In this document: one piece after another, positions 10,679-19,787 of the stretch
How positions within the stretch are numbered: position 1 is the stretch's first letter
How the letters are laid out: each line of letters opens with the position of its first letter
DNA from: Leeuwenhoekiella sp.
GTDB taxonomy: Bacteria > Bacteroidota > Bacteroidia > Flavobacteriales > Flavobacteriaceae
DNA: 64,000 nucleotides
Assembly: GCA_011050015.1 (NCBI GenBank)
Contig: DRGP01000102.1
Span: 1 to 64,000, forward strand
Reading direction: 5' to 3'
Notes under the pieces: model-generated
What the model was told of the DNA's origin: nothing
Database searches by the model: none
The model's input: the letters and a program-made list of their open reading frames with translations, nothing else
Translations under genes and position numbers: made by a program

Positions 10679-12703
10679 ATGGCAAACTCAAAAGATTCTA
10701 CCGGCAGTTCGTTTCTAGGTTCTGGCGATAGAACCTTAGTTTCCAAACTATGTGAACATATTCAAACCAACCTGAATAACGACCAATTCGGGGTCGATAG
10801 TCTTGCTCAAATGGCCGGTATGAGCAGATCCAGTCTACACCGAAAGTTAAATAAAGCCTTGGGCATATCAACAAGCCGATTTATTAGAGAATATCGATTA
10901 AAAAGGGCTTTGGAAATGTTGAGGGCGGAGGACATTACGGCTTCGGAAGTTGCTTATCGGGTAGGCTTCAGCAGCGCCACCTATTTTAGTACCTCTTTCC
11001 ATAAATTTTATGGGATTACCCCAGGGGAAGTTAAATCTAAAATGAGTAATGAAGTCGAGAAAGATGATGAACTGCCCATACCAAGAACGACAAGCAAGTT
11101 CTCAACCGATTCGGGAAATTCAATAGAAAAAAAAAACAGGGTTAAAAAAAACCTGCTCCTTACCGCTTTATTTATAACAGTAGTATTAATGGCTTTATTT
11201 TTTCAAAATACTTCTTCGAAAGAAAGCAGTGAAAACAAAGTAATCGAGAACCCAATTACTGAAAAATCAATTGCGGTACTGCCTTTTAAAAATTGGACAG
11301 GAAACCCCGATCTGGAGTATGTTAGTGATGGTATGACCGATGCCGTAATCTCAAGACTCACAAAAATTGGTGCTATTCCAAAAGTAATTCCATTTACATC
11401 GACATTACAGTATAAAGAAACCAAAAAGAGTATCAAAGAAATTGCGGCCGAACTGGGTGTTGAGAATTTACTACAGGGTAATCTTCAGATTTCGGGGAAA
11501 AAGATCAAAATCAACCTGCAATTGATTAATGGTAAAACAAATAACCATTTATGGTCTGAAGAATATAAGAGAGATTGGAAAAGTGACGAAATTTTTGAAA
11601 TACAGACAGAGGTGGTGCAAACTATTGCCAAGAATATGAAAGTTGCCATCGCCGAAAACGAATTAGCAGATATTCAAAAAGCACCTACTAAAAGTAAACA
11701 AGCCTATTCCTACTTTCTTCAAGCAGAATTTCAGAAGCATAAATCAAATAAATTGACATATGCCAATGCCATTCCCTTATACGAAAAAGCCATTGCAATT
11801 GATTCGAATTTTGTGAAGGCATACGTAGGACTAGCCAATATTTGGAGTTTTGGAGGATTGGTCTGGGGTATTTATAATCAACGATTAGCCTGGAAAAATG
11901 CTAAAGGTTTATTGCAAAAAGCATTAGAAATCGATCCTAACAATGAAGCGGTGGAGGAAGAATTATATTCCGGTTATTTTTATTATGACTGGAATTTTAC
12001 CGCGGTAGAAAAATACTATCAAAGCAAGCTAGATCAATTTTTTATTGACAAAACCCCTGCAATTATGGCGGACTATCCTATAAAAACCGGAAGGTACAAA
12101 GAAGCCATCTTGAAGTTGGATCAGCTTATTTTAAACGATCCCACTGTCGGAATCTATTTTCTTTTTAAGGCAGAAGCACTAATGTTCCTTAATAAGACCG
12201 ATGAGGCGAAAGATTTGGCGACAAATGTCGATTCCCTGTATAGTGATAACTGGTTCTATTTGAGGGAATCCACAAAACTGTATTATTATCTTGCAGAATA
12301 TGGAAAATCAAAGAGACAATTGCATAAATTGTTAACTAATTTTCAAGATTACCCTCCACTTTTGATGTGGCTAAATGCCGTATATGCACAAATGGATGGT
12401 AATTCTACGGATGCGGCCAAATATTTGGCGGAACTGCAAATTGAGTATAGCAACGGCTCATCTGGCAGCCCCGCATGGTTTATTGCATTGTATAACTGCA
12501 GATTAAAAGATTATGAACAGACTTTTGAATGGCTACAAAAGTCGTATGAAAACCATGAAGTAGAAATGACCTGGCTACGGGAAGAACCCTTATTGGCTCC
12601 AATAAGAACCGATCCGCGCTACAAAAATCTTTATGAAAAAGTGGGGTTTTCAAGTATTGGATTACCGATTAAAAGATCTTCAGAAAATCAATCAATTAAG
12701 TAA
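10679..12703 (+). CDS. AraC-type HTH regulator fused to TM segment, FlgO/adenylate-cyclase-associated-like domain and TPRs
   Basis: N-terminal AraC HTH (MAGMSRSSLHRKLNKALGISTSRFIREYRLKRALEML); TM LLLTALFITVVLMALFF; SIAVLPFKNWTGNPDLEYVSDGMTDAV. Confidence 0.85.
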   Translation: MANSKDSTGSSFLGSGDRTLVSKLCEHIQTNLNNDQFGVDSLAQMAGMSRSSLHRKLNKALGISTSRFIREYRLKRALEMLRAEDITASEVAYRVGFSSATYFSTSFHKFYGITPGEVKSKMSNEVEKDDELPIPRTTSKFSTDSGNSIEKKNRVKKNLLLTALFITVVLMALFFQNTSSKESSENKVIENPITEKSIAVLPFKNWTGNPDLEYVSDGMTDAVISRLTKIGAIPKVIPFTSTLQYKETKKSIKEIAAELGVENLLQGNLQISGKKIKINLQLINGKTNNHLWSEEYKRDWKSDEIFEIQTEVVQTIAKNMKVAIAENELADIQKAPTKSKQAYSYFLQAEFQKHKSNKLTYANAIPLYEKAIAIDSNFVKAYVGLANIWSFGGLVWGIYNQRLAWKNAKGLLQKALEIDPNNEAVEEELYSGYFYYDWNFTAVEKYYQSKLDQFFIDKTPAIMADYPIKTGRYKEAILKLDQLILNDPTVGIYFLFKAEALMFLNKTDEAKDLATNVDSLYSDNWFYLRESTKLYYYLAEYGKSKRQLHKLLTNFQDYPPLLMWLNAVYAQMDGNSTDAAKYLAELQIEYSNGSSGSPAWFIALYNCRLKDYEQTFEWLQKSYENHEVEMTWLREEPLLAPIRTDPRYKNLYEKVGFSSIGLPIKRSSENQSIK

Positions 12704-12956
12704 TCATTTCAACATCATTTAAAGGTTCTGCATCATAAGTTGAAAGCCTTTCCAAAAACTTAATGATATTGAGACATATCTGTTATTCAGTTATTTAGGT
12801 TTCTTTTATCTTTGATACTATCAATTTTAAGTATGAGTCAAATAAGTCCGTTGAACTGAAATATTGAAAATTCTTTCCATACAATCACCATAATCTTACA
12901 ATAAAATTCAGTTCCCCTTTTATAAGAATATTAATTATTCACTTAAATATAGAACC

Positions 12957-14012
12957 ATGGAATTAAATGAAGAAAAATTAAATGAACTGTTGGGCAAAGT
13001 AGTCACGGAAATGGGTGCCGCCGCTAATGGGCCATTAGTAGTTTTAGGGGACAAACTGGGCCTTTACAAATGCCTAGCGCAATCGGGCCCAATAAATTCT
13101 ACAGAACTGGCCGATGAAACAAATACTGCTGAAAGATACGTACGCGAATGGTTGTCTGCTCAAGCCGCGTCTGGGTATATCTCGTATGAAGGCGAGACCA
13201 AAAGATTTTCAATGACCCCGGAACAGGCTGCTGTTTTTGGCGATGAAGAAAGTCCGGTGTTTATGAACGGGGCATTCTACGCCATTTCCTCGGTCTATAA
13301 CGATGCGCCCAAAATGGAAAAAGCCTTTACTTCTGGAGAAGGTGTCGCTTGGGGCGATCACAGCACCTGTTTGTTCTGTGGAACGGAAAAATTTTTTAGC
13401 CCTTCCTATGAAAGTAACCTTGTAAACAATTGGATTCCATCCTTGGATGGGGTCGAGGCCAAGTTAAAGCAGGGAGCAAAAGTAGCGGATATCGGCTGTG
13501 GTCATGCAGCCTCTACCATCATTATGGCAAAGGCATATCCGAATTCTACGTTTATGGGCTATGACTACCATGATAAATCCATAACGCAGGCTCGGGAAAG
13601 GGCTAAAAATGCTAATGTCAACAACGTTTCCTTTGATGTTGCTACGGCCAAGGATTTTCCCGGGAACGACTACGATTTTATTGCCTTCTTTGACTGTTTG
13701 CACGATATGGGCGATCCTGTTGGGGCCTGTGCACATGTGAAAAAAGCATTGAAGCCAGATGGTACCTGTATGATTGTGGAACCTTTTGCGCATGATACTT
13801 TGGAGGAAAACTTAAATCCGGTCGGAAGGGCATTTTATGCTCTTTCTACAACACTCTGCACACCATGTTCGCTTAACCAAGAAGTAGGTCTTGCCCTTGG
13901 AGCACAGGCCGGCGAAAAGCGTTTGAGGGATGTAGTGAACTCCGGTGGTTTTACACGTTTTAGAAGGGCTACAGAAACTCCTTTTAATTTGATATTAGAG
14001 GCGCGGGCATAG
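12957..14012 (+). CDS. SAM-dependent methyltransferase with N-terminal winged-helix (Rv2258c-like)
   Basis: VADIGCGHAAS SAM motif I; N-terminal wHTH (INSTELADETNTAERYVREWL). Confidence 0.85.
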   Translation: MELNEEKLNELLGKVVTEMGAAANGPLVVLGDKLGLYKCLAQSGPINSTELADETNTAERYVREWLSAQAASGYISYEGETKRFSMTPEQAAVFGDEESPVFMNGAFYAISSVYNDAPKMEKAFTSGEGVAWGDHSTCLFCGTEKFFSPSYESNLVNNWIPSLDGVEAKLKQGAKVADIGCGHAASTIIMAKAYPNSTFMGYDYHDKSITQARERAKNANVNNVSFDVATAKDFPGNDYDFIAFFDCLHDMGDPVGACAHVKKALKPDGTCMIVEPFAHDTLEENLNPVGRAFYALSTTLCTPCSLNQEVGLALGAQAGEKRLRDVVNSGGFTRFRRATETPFNLILEARA

Positions 14013-14166
14013 ATTTTAAGCGTCCCCTTCAAAATTCGATATGAAATTCCCTGGTGCGTGTAACAAAGCCAAGAGCATATTTTTGCCTTGCAACAATTAT
14101 ACTGTAAGCACTATGGGAATTTCTAACATTATACTATGATACCCATATTGAATTATTTTGGTCTAT

Positions 14167-14340
14167 TAACCTGAGTTCGATGTGCAATTTTAGAGTTTTG
14201 AAAATTGTCATTTCGAGTGATTTTTGCAAAAAATCGTATCGAGAAAGGCTATTTTCGTTCGAAAAATGCTGATCTCGATACAAAATTCTTTCAGAATTTC
14301 ACTCGATCTGACACATTTTTCTTACATCGAACTCAGGTTA
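14167..14340 (+). repeat. Dispersed palindromic repeat, copy B (subfamily 1)
   Basis: taacctgagttcgat...atcgaactcaggtta terminal inverted repeats; internal tcgagtga...tatcgaga / tctcgata...tcactcga inverted pair. Confidence 0.85.
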
Positions 14341-14770
14341 TTGATATCCCTCTTACTTTCGCCTGCCCTATTCTTTGGGTTTTTAATTTAAAAAATACCA
14401 AAATTTTAGCGCTGACTTCGGCAGGACCCATAATTTTTAACAACAAGTGGAAAATGTGGAACATCGATGGCTTATCTGAGTTATAATAAATATCTCTAAT
14501 AATATCATTTCGTGTCTATTAGAGTTGATTCTCAATAAAAACAATATCTATTATTTGCCTTTTTATGAAAATGGATTTTATAGTTCAAAATTGAATTAAA
14601 CTCAGCATAAATTAGATTTTTCAAAATAATCTTTATTATTTTTAGCTACTCTATATTCTATTCGGATATAACTCATCACACAAACGCTCAACAAAAAAAC
14701 TTAGCCATGCGAATCTATTTGAGTAAATTTCCTTTTGAAATGCACTGCGGAAGTTCCAAAATGATAAGCA

Positions 14771-15397
14771 ATGATTGAAAAGCTCAAACAAGCATATGGT
14801 TCACAGTTTGAACCATCACTTATAGAAGAAATAGACCACGTGGGTACCTTTTTGGAAGTTCCGGAAGGTGAAGATTTGATTCGGCCGGGACAATATATCA
14901 AAGCGATGCCCCTCCTACTTTCCGGAAGTATAAAAATAATGCGCCCCGATACCGAAGGAGACGAGCTCCTCCTCTACCATCTTGAGAAGGGTGACACCTG
15001 TGCGATGACAATGAGCTGTTGCCTGGGAAATACAAAAAGTGAAATTCACGCAGTAACCGAAACCCCCGTAGAGTTGTTGATGATACCCATAGGTAAAATG
15101 GAAGAATGGTCAGGGCAATATAAGACCTGGCGAAATTTTGTGTTTAATAGCTATCATACCCGTATGATGGAAATGCTGGAGAGTATAGACAATATTGCTT
15201 TCAATAAAATGGATGAGCGACTGGAAAACCATTTACAGAATAAGATTAAAATCTTCAATAGCAAACATATTTATACGACCCACAAAGAGATAGCGAGCGA
15301 TCTACACACAAGTCGTGTTGTAATCTCAAGATTGCTCAAAAAAATGGAAAATGATGATAAAATAAAATTACACCGCAGTTTTATTGAAGTCCTGTAA
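14771..15397 (+). CDS. Crp/Fnr family transcriptional regulator
   Basis: cNMP-binding-like domain; C-terminal HTH THKEIASDLHTSRVVISRLLKKME. Confidence 0.9.
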   Translation: MIEKLKQAYGSQFEPSLIEEIDHVGTFLEVPEGEDLIRPGQYIKAMPLLLSGSIKIMRPDTEGDELLLYHLEKGDTCAMTMSCCLGNTKSEIHAVTETPVELLMIPIGKMEEWSGQYKTWRNFVFNSYHTRMMEMLESIDNIAFNKMDERLENHLQNKIKIFNSKHIYTTHKEIASDLHTSRVVISRLLKKMENDDKIKLHRSFIEVL

Positions 15398-15407
15398 CAA
15401 AGGTTAC
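15394..15407. promoter_or_regulatory. Putative Crp/Fnr operator GTAACaaagGTTAC
   Basis: Perfect 5-4-5 palindrome between the regulator and the TauE-like gene; same motif at 17793-17806. Confidence 0.55.
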
Positions 15408-15457
15408 CAAAAGTATTCGTCAATCCAAATACTTTTACTTTGTAAATTATCAAGGTA

Positions 15458-16258
15458 ATGGAAGTTATGGAAATCCTGGGTTATACAGGAGCACTGTTTA
15501 TAGGACTTGTACTAGGGCTAATAGGGGGCGGCGGATCTATCCTTACCGTTCCTATTTTAGTATATGTACTTGCATTCAATCCAGTGATTGCTACCGCTTA
15601 TTCTTTATTTGTGGTCGGAACCACAGCGCTCGTAGGAGCAGTCAAAAACACAATAAAGGGAAAAGTTGAATTTAAAACCGCTATTATTTTTGCGGTCCCC
15701 GCCTTTATAACGGTTTATCTTACCCGGGCTTTGCTTATCCCTGCTATACCTCATGAAATTTTTAAGCTGGATGGTTTTATAGTCACTAAGAATTTGGTGA
15801 TAATGCTCTTTTTTGCCAGCATCATGCTACTGGCTTCCATACGCATGATTCGTGACCAAAAAATTAAAGCTAAAACCACAGCTTATAGTCAGCCCACTAC
15901 ATTGTACCTGGTTCTTTATGCAATAATTATAGGTATGGTAACGGGTATAGTAGGAGCCGGAGGTGGGTTTCTAATCGTGCCTGCATTAGTTATTTTCGCC
16001 AAAATTTCTATGAAAAAAGCCGTCGCAACATCCCTGTTCATCATTGCGGTAAATTCATTAATAGGATTTATGGGAGACTTGCAGCATACCGATATCAATT
16101 GGGTCTTTCTGTTACCATTCACAGCAATTTCGGTGTCAGGGATTTTTATCGGGATTTGGCTCAATACATTTATCAATGAAAAGAAACTAAAGAAAGCTTT
16201 TGGATGGTTTGTACTCGTAATGGGGATTTTTATCATTTTAAAAGAACTCTTTACATAG
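15458..16258 (+). CDS. Sulfite exporter TauE/SafE family protein
   Basis: Multi-TM protein, two GLIGGGGSILTVP / GIVGAGGGFLIVPAL repeats. Confidence 0.92.
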   Translation: MEVMEILGYTGALFIGLVLGLIGGGGSILTVPILVYVLAFNPVIATAYSLFVVGTTALVGAVKNTIKGKVEFKTAIIFAVPAFITVYLTRALLIPAIPHEIFKLDGFIVTKNLVIMLFFASIMLLASIRMIRDQKIKAKTTAYSQPTTLYLVLYAIIIGMVTGIVGAGGGFLIVPALVIFAKISMKKAVATSLFIIAVNSLIGFMGDLQHTDINWVFLLPFTAISVSGIFIGIWLNTFINEKKLKKAFGWFVLVMGIFIILKELFT

Positions 16259-16319
16259 GGCAACAAAATAACAGAACAATACATTTTAAATTACTGCCAA
16301 TTTCGATTTTAGAAAGTAA

Positions 16320-17762
16320 ATGGCGTTACTAAAGCATAACATGATGAACATAGAACAGATTTATACTGGTTGTTTGGCACAAGGAGCCTATTATATTGAA
16401 AGCAAGGGTGAAGTAGCCATAATAGACCCACTGCGAGAGGTGCAGTCTTATATTGACAAGGCAGATTCGGTAGGTGCAACAATTAAATACATTTTTGAAA
16501 CCCACTTTCACGCAGACTTTGTTTCGGGACATGTGACACTTTCAAAAAAAACGGGGGCACCCATCATTTATGGTCCAAATGCAAATCCAGATTTTGAGGC
16601 GATCATCGCTAAAGATGGGCAGCAATTTCAACTGGGCGAATTAACCTTTATAGTGCTTCACACCCCAGGACATACGATGGAAAGCAGCACCTATCTTTTA
16701 CGTGATAAAAATGGTAAAGATCACGCATTGTTTACAGGGGACACCTTGTTTTTAGGAGATGTAGGCCGTCCAGACCTTGCGCAGAAAGCAGCACATATTA
16801 CCCAAGAAGAGCTTGCCGGAAAATTGTATGACAGTTTGCGAAACAAGATCATTCCCCTTGCTGATGAAATCATGGTCTATCCGGCGCACGGTGCAGGTTC
16901 GGCATGTGGTAAAAATATGATGAAGGAAACCATGGACCCATTAGGTCACCAAAAAGAAATAAATTATGCCTTACGCGCCGATATGACCAAGGAGGAATTT
17001 ATAAACGAAGTGACTGATGGTCTTTTACCACCACCCGCGTATTTCCCTATGAACGTAAAAATGAACAAAGAGGGTTACAAAGATATTGAAATAGTGATTA
17101 CGCAAGGCTCCAATCCGCTTTCCCCGGATGCTTTTGAAACCGCAGCAAACGAAACTGGTGCTGTAATGCTTGATGTGAGACATCAAAACGATTTTGGCAA
17201 AGGGCATATTCCTGGATCTATCTTTATCGGTATCGATGGAAGTTTTGCGCCTTGGGTAGGTGCCTTGATCAAAGATATACAACAGCCTATCCTCTTAATA
17301 GCCGATAAGGATCGCATTAAAGAAGCCATCACCCGACTTTCCCGCGTAGGATTTGATAATACTATTGGATATCTTGAGGGTGGGTTTTCGGCTTGGAAAA
17401 AAGTATCAAAAGCCTATGATACGGTAACCTCCATTACCGCAGAAGAATTCAAGGTAGCTTTAAAAAACAGCAAGAAAAAAGCTCAGGTATTTGATGTACG
17501 GAAGCCAAGTGAATTTCAATCAGAACACGTGGTCAACGCATATCATACCCCACTTACGACATTGAACGATCATTTATCCGAATTTCCAGAGAAAGAAACC
17601 TTCTTTGTACATTGTGCCAGTGGTTATCGTAGCATGATAGCTTCCTCGATATTAAAGAGCCGTGGGATTCATAATTTGATTGATATTCAGGGTGGATATA
17701 CAGCCCTTAAGAGAGCTGGGATTAAAACCACAAATTATGTGTGCCCTTCGACGTTAAAATAA
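16320..17762 (+). CDS. MBL-fold hydrolase (persulfide dioxygenase-like) with two rhodanese domains
   Basis: THFHADFVSGH, HTPGHTMESSTY, FTGDTLFLGDVGRPD; rhodanese CASGYRS active loop. Confidence 0.93.
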   Translation: MALLKHNMMNIEQIYTGCLAQGAYYIESKGEVAIIDPLREVQSYIDKADSVGATIKYIFETHFHADFVSGHVTLSKKTGAPIIYGPNANPDFEAIIAKDGQQFQLGELTFIVLHTPGHTMESSTYLLRDKNGKDHALFTGDTLFLGDVGRPDLAQKAAHITQEELAGKLYDSLRNKIIPLADEIMVYPAHGAGSACGKNMMKETMDPLGHQKEINYALRADMTKEEFINEVTDGLLPPPAYFPMNVKMNKEGYKDIEIVITQGSNPLSPDAFETAANETGAVMLDVRHQNDFGKGHIPGSIFIGIDGSFAPWVGALIKDIQQPILLIADKDRIKEAITRLSRVGFDNTIGYLEGGFSAWKKVSKAYDTVTSITAEEFKVALKNSKKKAQVFDVRKPSEFQSEHVVNAYHTPLTTLNDHLSEFPEKETFFVHCASGYRSMIASSILKSRGIHNLIDIQGGYTALKRAGIKTTNYVCPSTLK

Positions 17763-17792
17763 TATGAAGAAAGGTCTACGTTATAAGGCAAT

Positions 17793-17806
17793 GTAACTTT
17801 TGTTAC
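17793..17806. promoter_or_regulatory. Putative Crp/Fnr operator GTAACttttGTTAC
   Basis: Perfect 5-4-5 palindrome upstream of YeeE/YedE-like gene. Confidence 0.55.
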
Positions 17807-17852
17807 CGTTTCAGTTTTGCGAAAGCGTTATTTTTACATTAAAATAAAAACC

Positions 17853-18410
17853 ATGAACTCCATTTACGAACCTTGGCCCTGGTATGTTTCGGGACCGCTT
17901 ATTGCCTTTGTGATGTTTCTTTTACTCTTTGTGGGTAAGCAATTTGGAATGTCGTCTAACCTACGTACCGCTTGTGCAGCGATGGGCGCAGGAAAAGCAG
18001 CAGACTTCTTCAAATTTGACTGGAAGGCTGAACGATGGAACTTAATGGTCGTTTTGGGAGCGGTTATCGGTGGCTTTATTGCGTCAAATTATATGTCTGA
18101 TAATACGGTAGAAATCAATCCCGAAATCTCCCAACAACTCGCCCAGGATTATCACATTGAAAGCGCCGGAAAAGCATATTTGCCCTCGGAAATTTTTGCA
18201 ACCGAAAATCTTAACCAACCCTCTAACATTCTCATATTATTGATTGGCGGTTTATTGGTCGGTTTTGGGGCTCGCTATGCGGGAGGTTGTACATCGGGCC
18301 ACGCCATCTCTGGCTTGAGTAATTTACAACTACCATCACTTATTGCCGTTATAGGCTTTTTCATAGGTGGTCTGGTGATGGTTCATTTTATATACCCTTT
18401 AATTTTTTAA
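17853..18410 (+). CDS. YeeE/YedE family (thiosulfate/sulfur transport) protein
   Basis: GGLLVGFGARYAGGCTSGHAISGLSNLQLPS motif; ATG at 17853 preferred to the upstream TTG of the ORF track. Confidence 0.88.
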   Translation: MNSIYEPWPWYVSGPLIAFVMFLLLFVGKQFGMSSNLRTACAAMGAGKAADFFKFDWKAERWNLMVVLGAVIGGFIASNYMSDNTVEINPEISQQLAQDYHIESAGKAYLPSEIFATENLNQPSNILILLIGGLLVGFGARYAGGCTSGHAISGLSNLQLPSLIAVIGFFIGGLVMVHFIYPLIF

Positions 18411-18827
18411 GTGATGAGATACATAACCTATTTGGCAATCGGTATTTTCTTTGGAATTGTTATGTTTAAATCTGAAGCTGCTTCCTGGTTTCGTATTTAT
18501 GAAATGTTCCACTTTGGGAGCTTTCATATGTACGGCATCATGGGTTCTGCATTGGTATTAGGCATTTTAGGGATTCAGATAATTAAAAGAAAAAAAATCA
18601 AACCCTTCCCTGGCGGTGAAATGAGTCTTCAGCCTAAAGAAAATGGTGTAGCGCGCTATCTGTTAGGTGGAATTATTTTTGGTTTGGGATGGGCTTTGGC
18701 GGGTGCATGCCCCGGTCCCATGTATGTTTTGGTGGGAGCAGGTTATCCTTCGATTTTGATCGTGATTTTTGGAGCTTTGACAGGAACTTTTCTGTATGGT
18801 TTGGTTAAAAAGTTTTTACCGCATTAG
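18411..18827 (+). CDS. YeeE/YedE-like (DUF6691-type) sulfur transport protein, second half
   Basis: GGIIFGLGWALAGACPGPMYVLVGAG motif; abuts the previous gene. Confidence 0.85.
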   Translation: MMRYITYLAIGIFFGIVMFKSEAASWFRIYEMFHFGSFHMYGIMGSALVLGILGIQIIKRKKIKPFPGGEMSLQPKENGVARYLLGGIIFGLGWALAGACPGPMYVLVGAGYPSILIVIFGALTGTFLYGLVKKFLPH

Positions 18828-18891
18828 CATCTCAAATAAAAAACTGCCTCGGCATGTCTTAAAATCAATTTATAATGTGCCGGGTTCATTA

Positions 18892-19065
18892 TAACCGGAG
18901 TTCGATATGAAATTTCTATTATTTGAAAATTGTCAATTTGAGTTATTTTTGTGTAAAATTGTATCGAAAATGACCATTTTCAATCGAAAAAAGCTGTTTT
19001 CTATAAAAAATCGTTTCAAAATTTTACTCAAACTGACGCATTTTTCTTAGGTCGAACTCAGATTT
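18892..19065 (+). repeat. Dispersed palindromic repeat, copy C (subfamily 2)
   Basis: taaccggagttcgat...ggtcgaactcagattta; internal sequence is the reverse complement of copy D at 25884-26051. Confidence 0.8.
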
Positions 19066-19160
19066 ATACTATTTTTATTGCTTTCAGCTTTTACAATCGT
19101 CCTCGTTCTTAAAACCTTAAATCCCTACACGGTGGCCTGTAATATAATCTTGAAATTTCC

Positions 19161-19190
19161 ATTGGTCGACACTTCTCTGCCATCCACCGA
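19161..19190 (+). promoter_or_regulatory. 30-bp regulatory motif, copy 1 (ATTGGTCGACA-N14-ACCGA)
   Basis: Shared with 25406, 26585 and 27502 at constant N14 spacing. Confidence 0.55.
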
Positions 19191-19239
19191 CGGTAAATAC
19201 AGACTTAACGATTAAATATGTCCTCGCTATTTATTAGTG

Positions 19240-19247
19240 TACTTTTG
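19240..19247 (+). promoter_or_regulatory. Bacteroidota -7 element TACTTTTG
   Basis: Exact TAnnTTTG upstream of the 19281 CDS. Confidence 0.5.
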
Positions 19248-19280
19248 AAAACCCACTAACAATTTACAGGAGTACATATT

Positions 19281-19694
19281 ATGACGAATAGTTTATCAAT
19301 TCTTCTCATAGACGATGATATGATCGAAATTATGAAGGTAAACCGAACGATTAAAAGTTTAGGCCTATCTCATAAAATTATAGAGGCTCACAATGGCGAG
19401 GAAGCTTTAGAAATACTAAGTAAAAAAGACCGTTTGCCCGATCTTATTTTATTAGATCTCAACATGCCGAAACTTAATGGTATTGAGTTCTTAACCATCT
19501 TAAAAGAAGATGATGTATTGCAATACATTCCTACGGTAATTCTAACCACTTCAATGGATTACAAGGATGTCATGGCCTGTTATAAAATTGGGATTGCGGG
19601 GTACATTTTAAAACCCTTAAAATACGAAATGTATATGCAAAAACTAAAAAGTGTTCTGGAATACTGGAGTATCAATGAACTTATCAAAGCTTGA
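19281..19694 (+). CDS. Single-domain (CheY-like) response regulator
   Basis: LLIDDD, PDLILLDLNMPKLNG, KPLKYEMY. Confidence 0.9.
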   Translation: MTNSLSILLIDDDMIEIMKVNRTIKSLGLSHKIIEAHNGEEALEILSKKDRLPDLILLDLNMPKLNGIEFLTILKEDDVLQYIPTVILTTSMDYKDVMACYKIGIAGYILKPLKYEMYMQKLKSVLEYWSINELIKA

Positions 19695-19787
19695 AAAATA
19701 CAATGCATCCAATAAAAGTTTGTAAGATGAAAATCTTATAAATCCAACCCATATCCCCCAAAATCATCTTATTATTTCAATCATCGT

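Noticed and set aside
10546-10746. 66-aa minus-strand ORF overlapping the AraC gene start
   Set aside because: Composition not protein-like and overlaps a well-supported CDS.
14205-14486. 93-aa ORF
   Set aside because: It reads through palindromic repeat copy B; no protein-like features.
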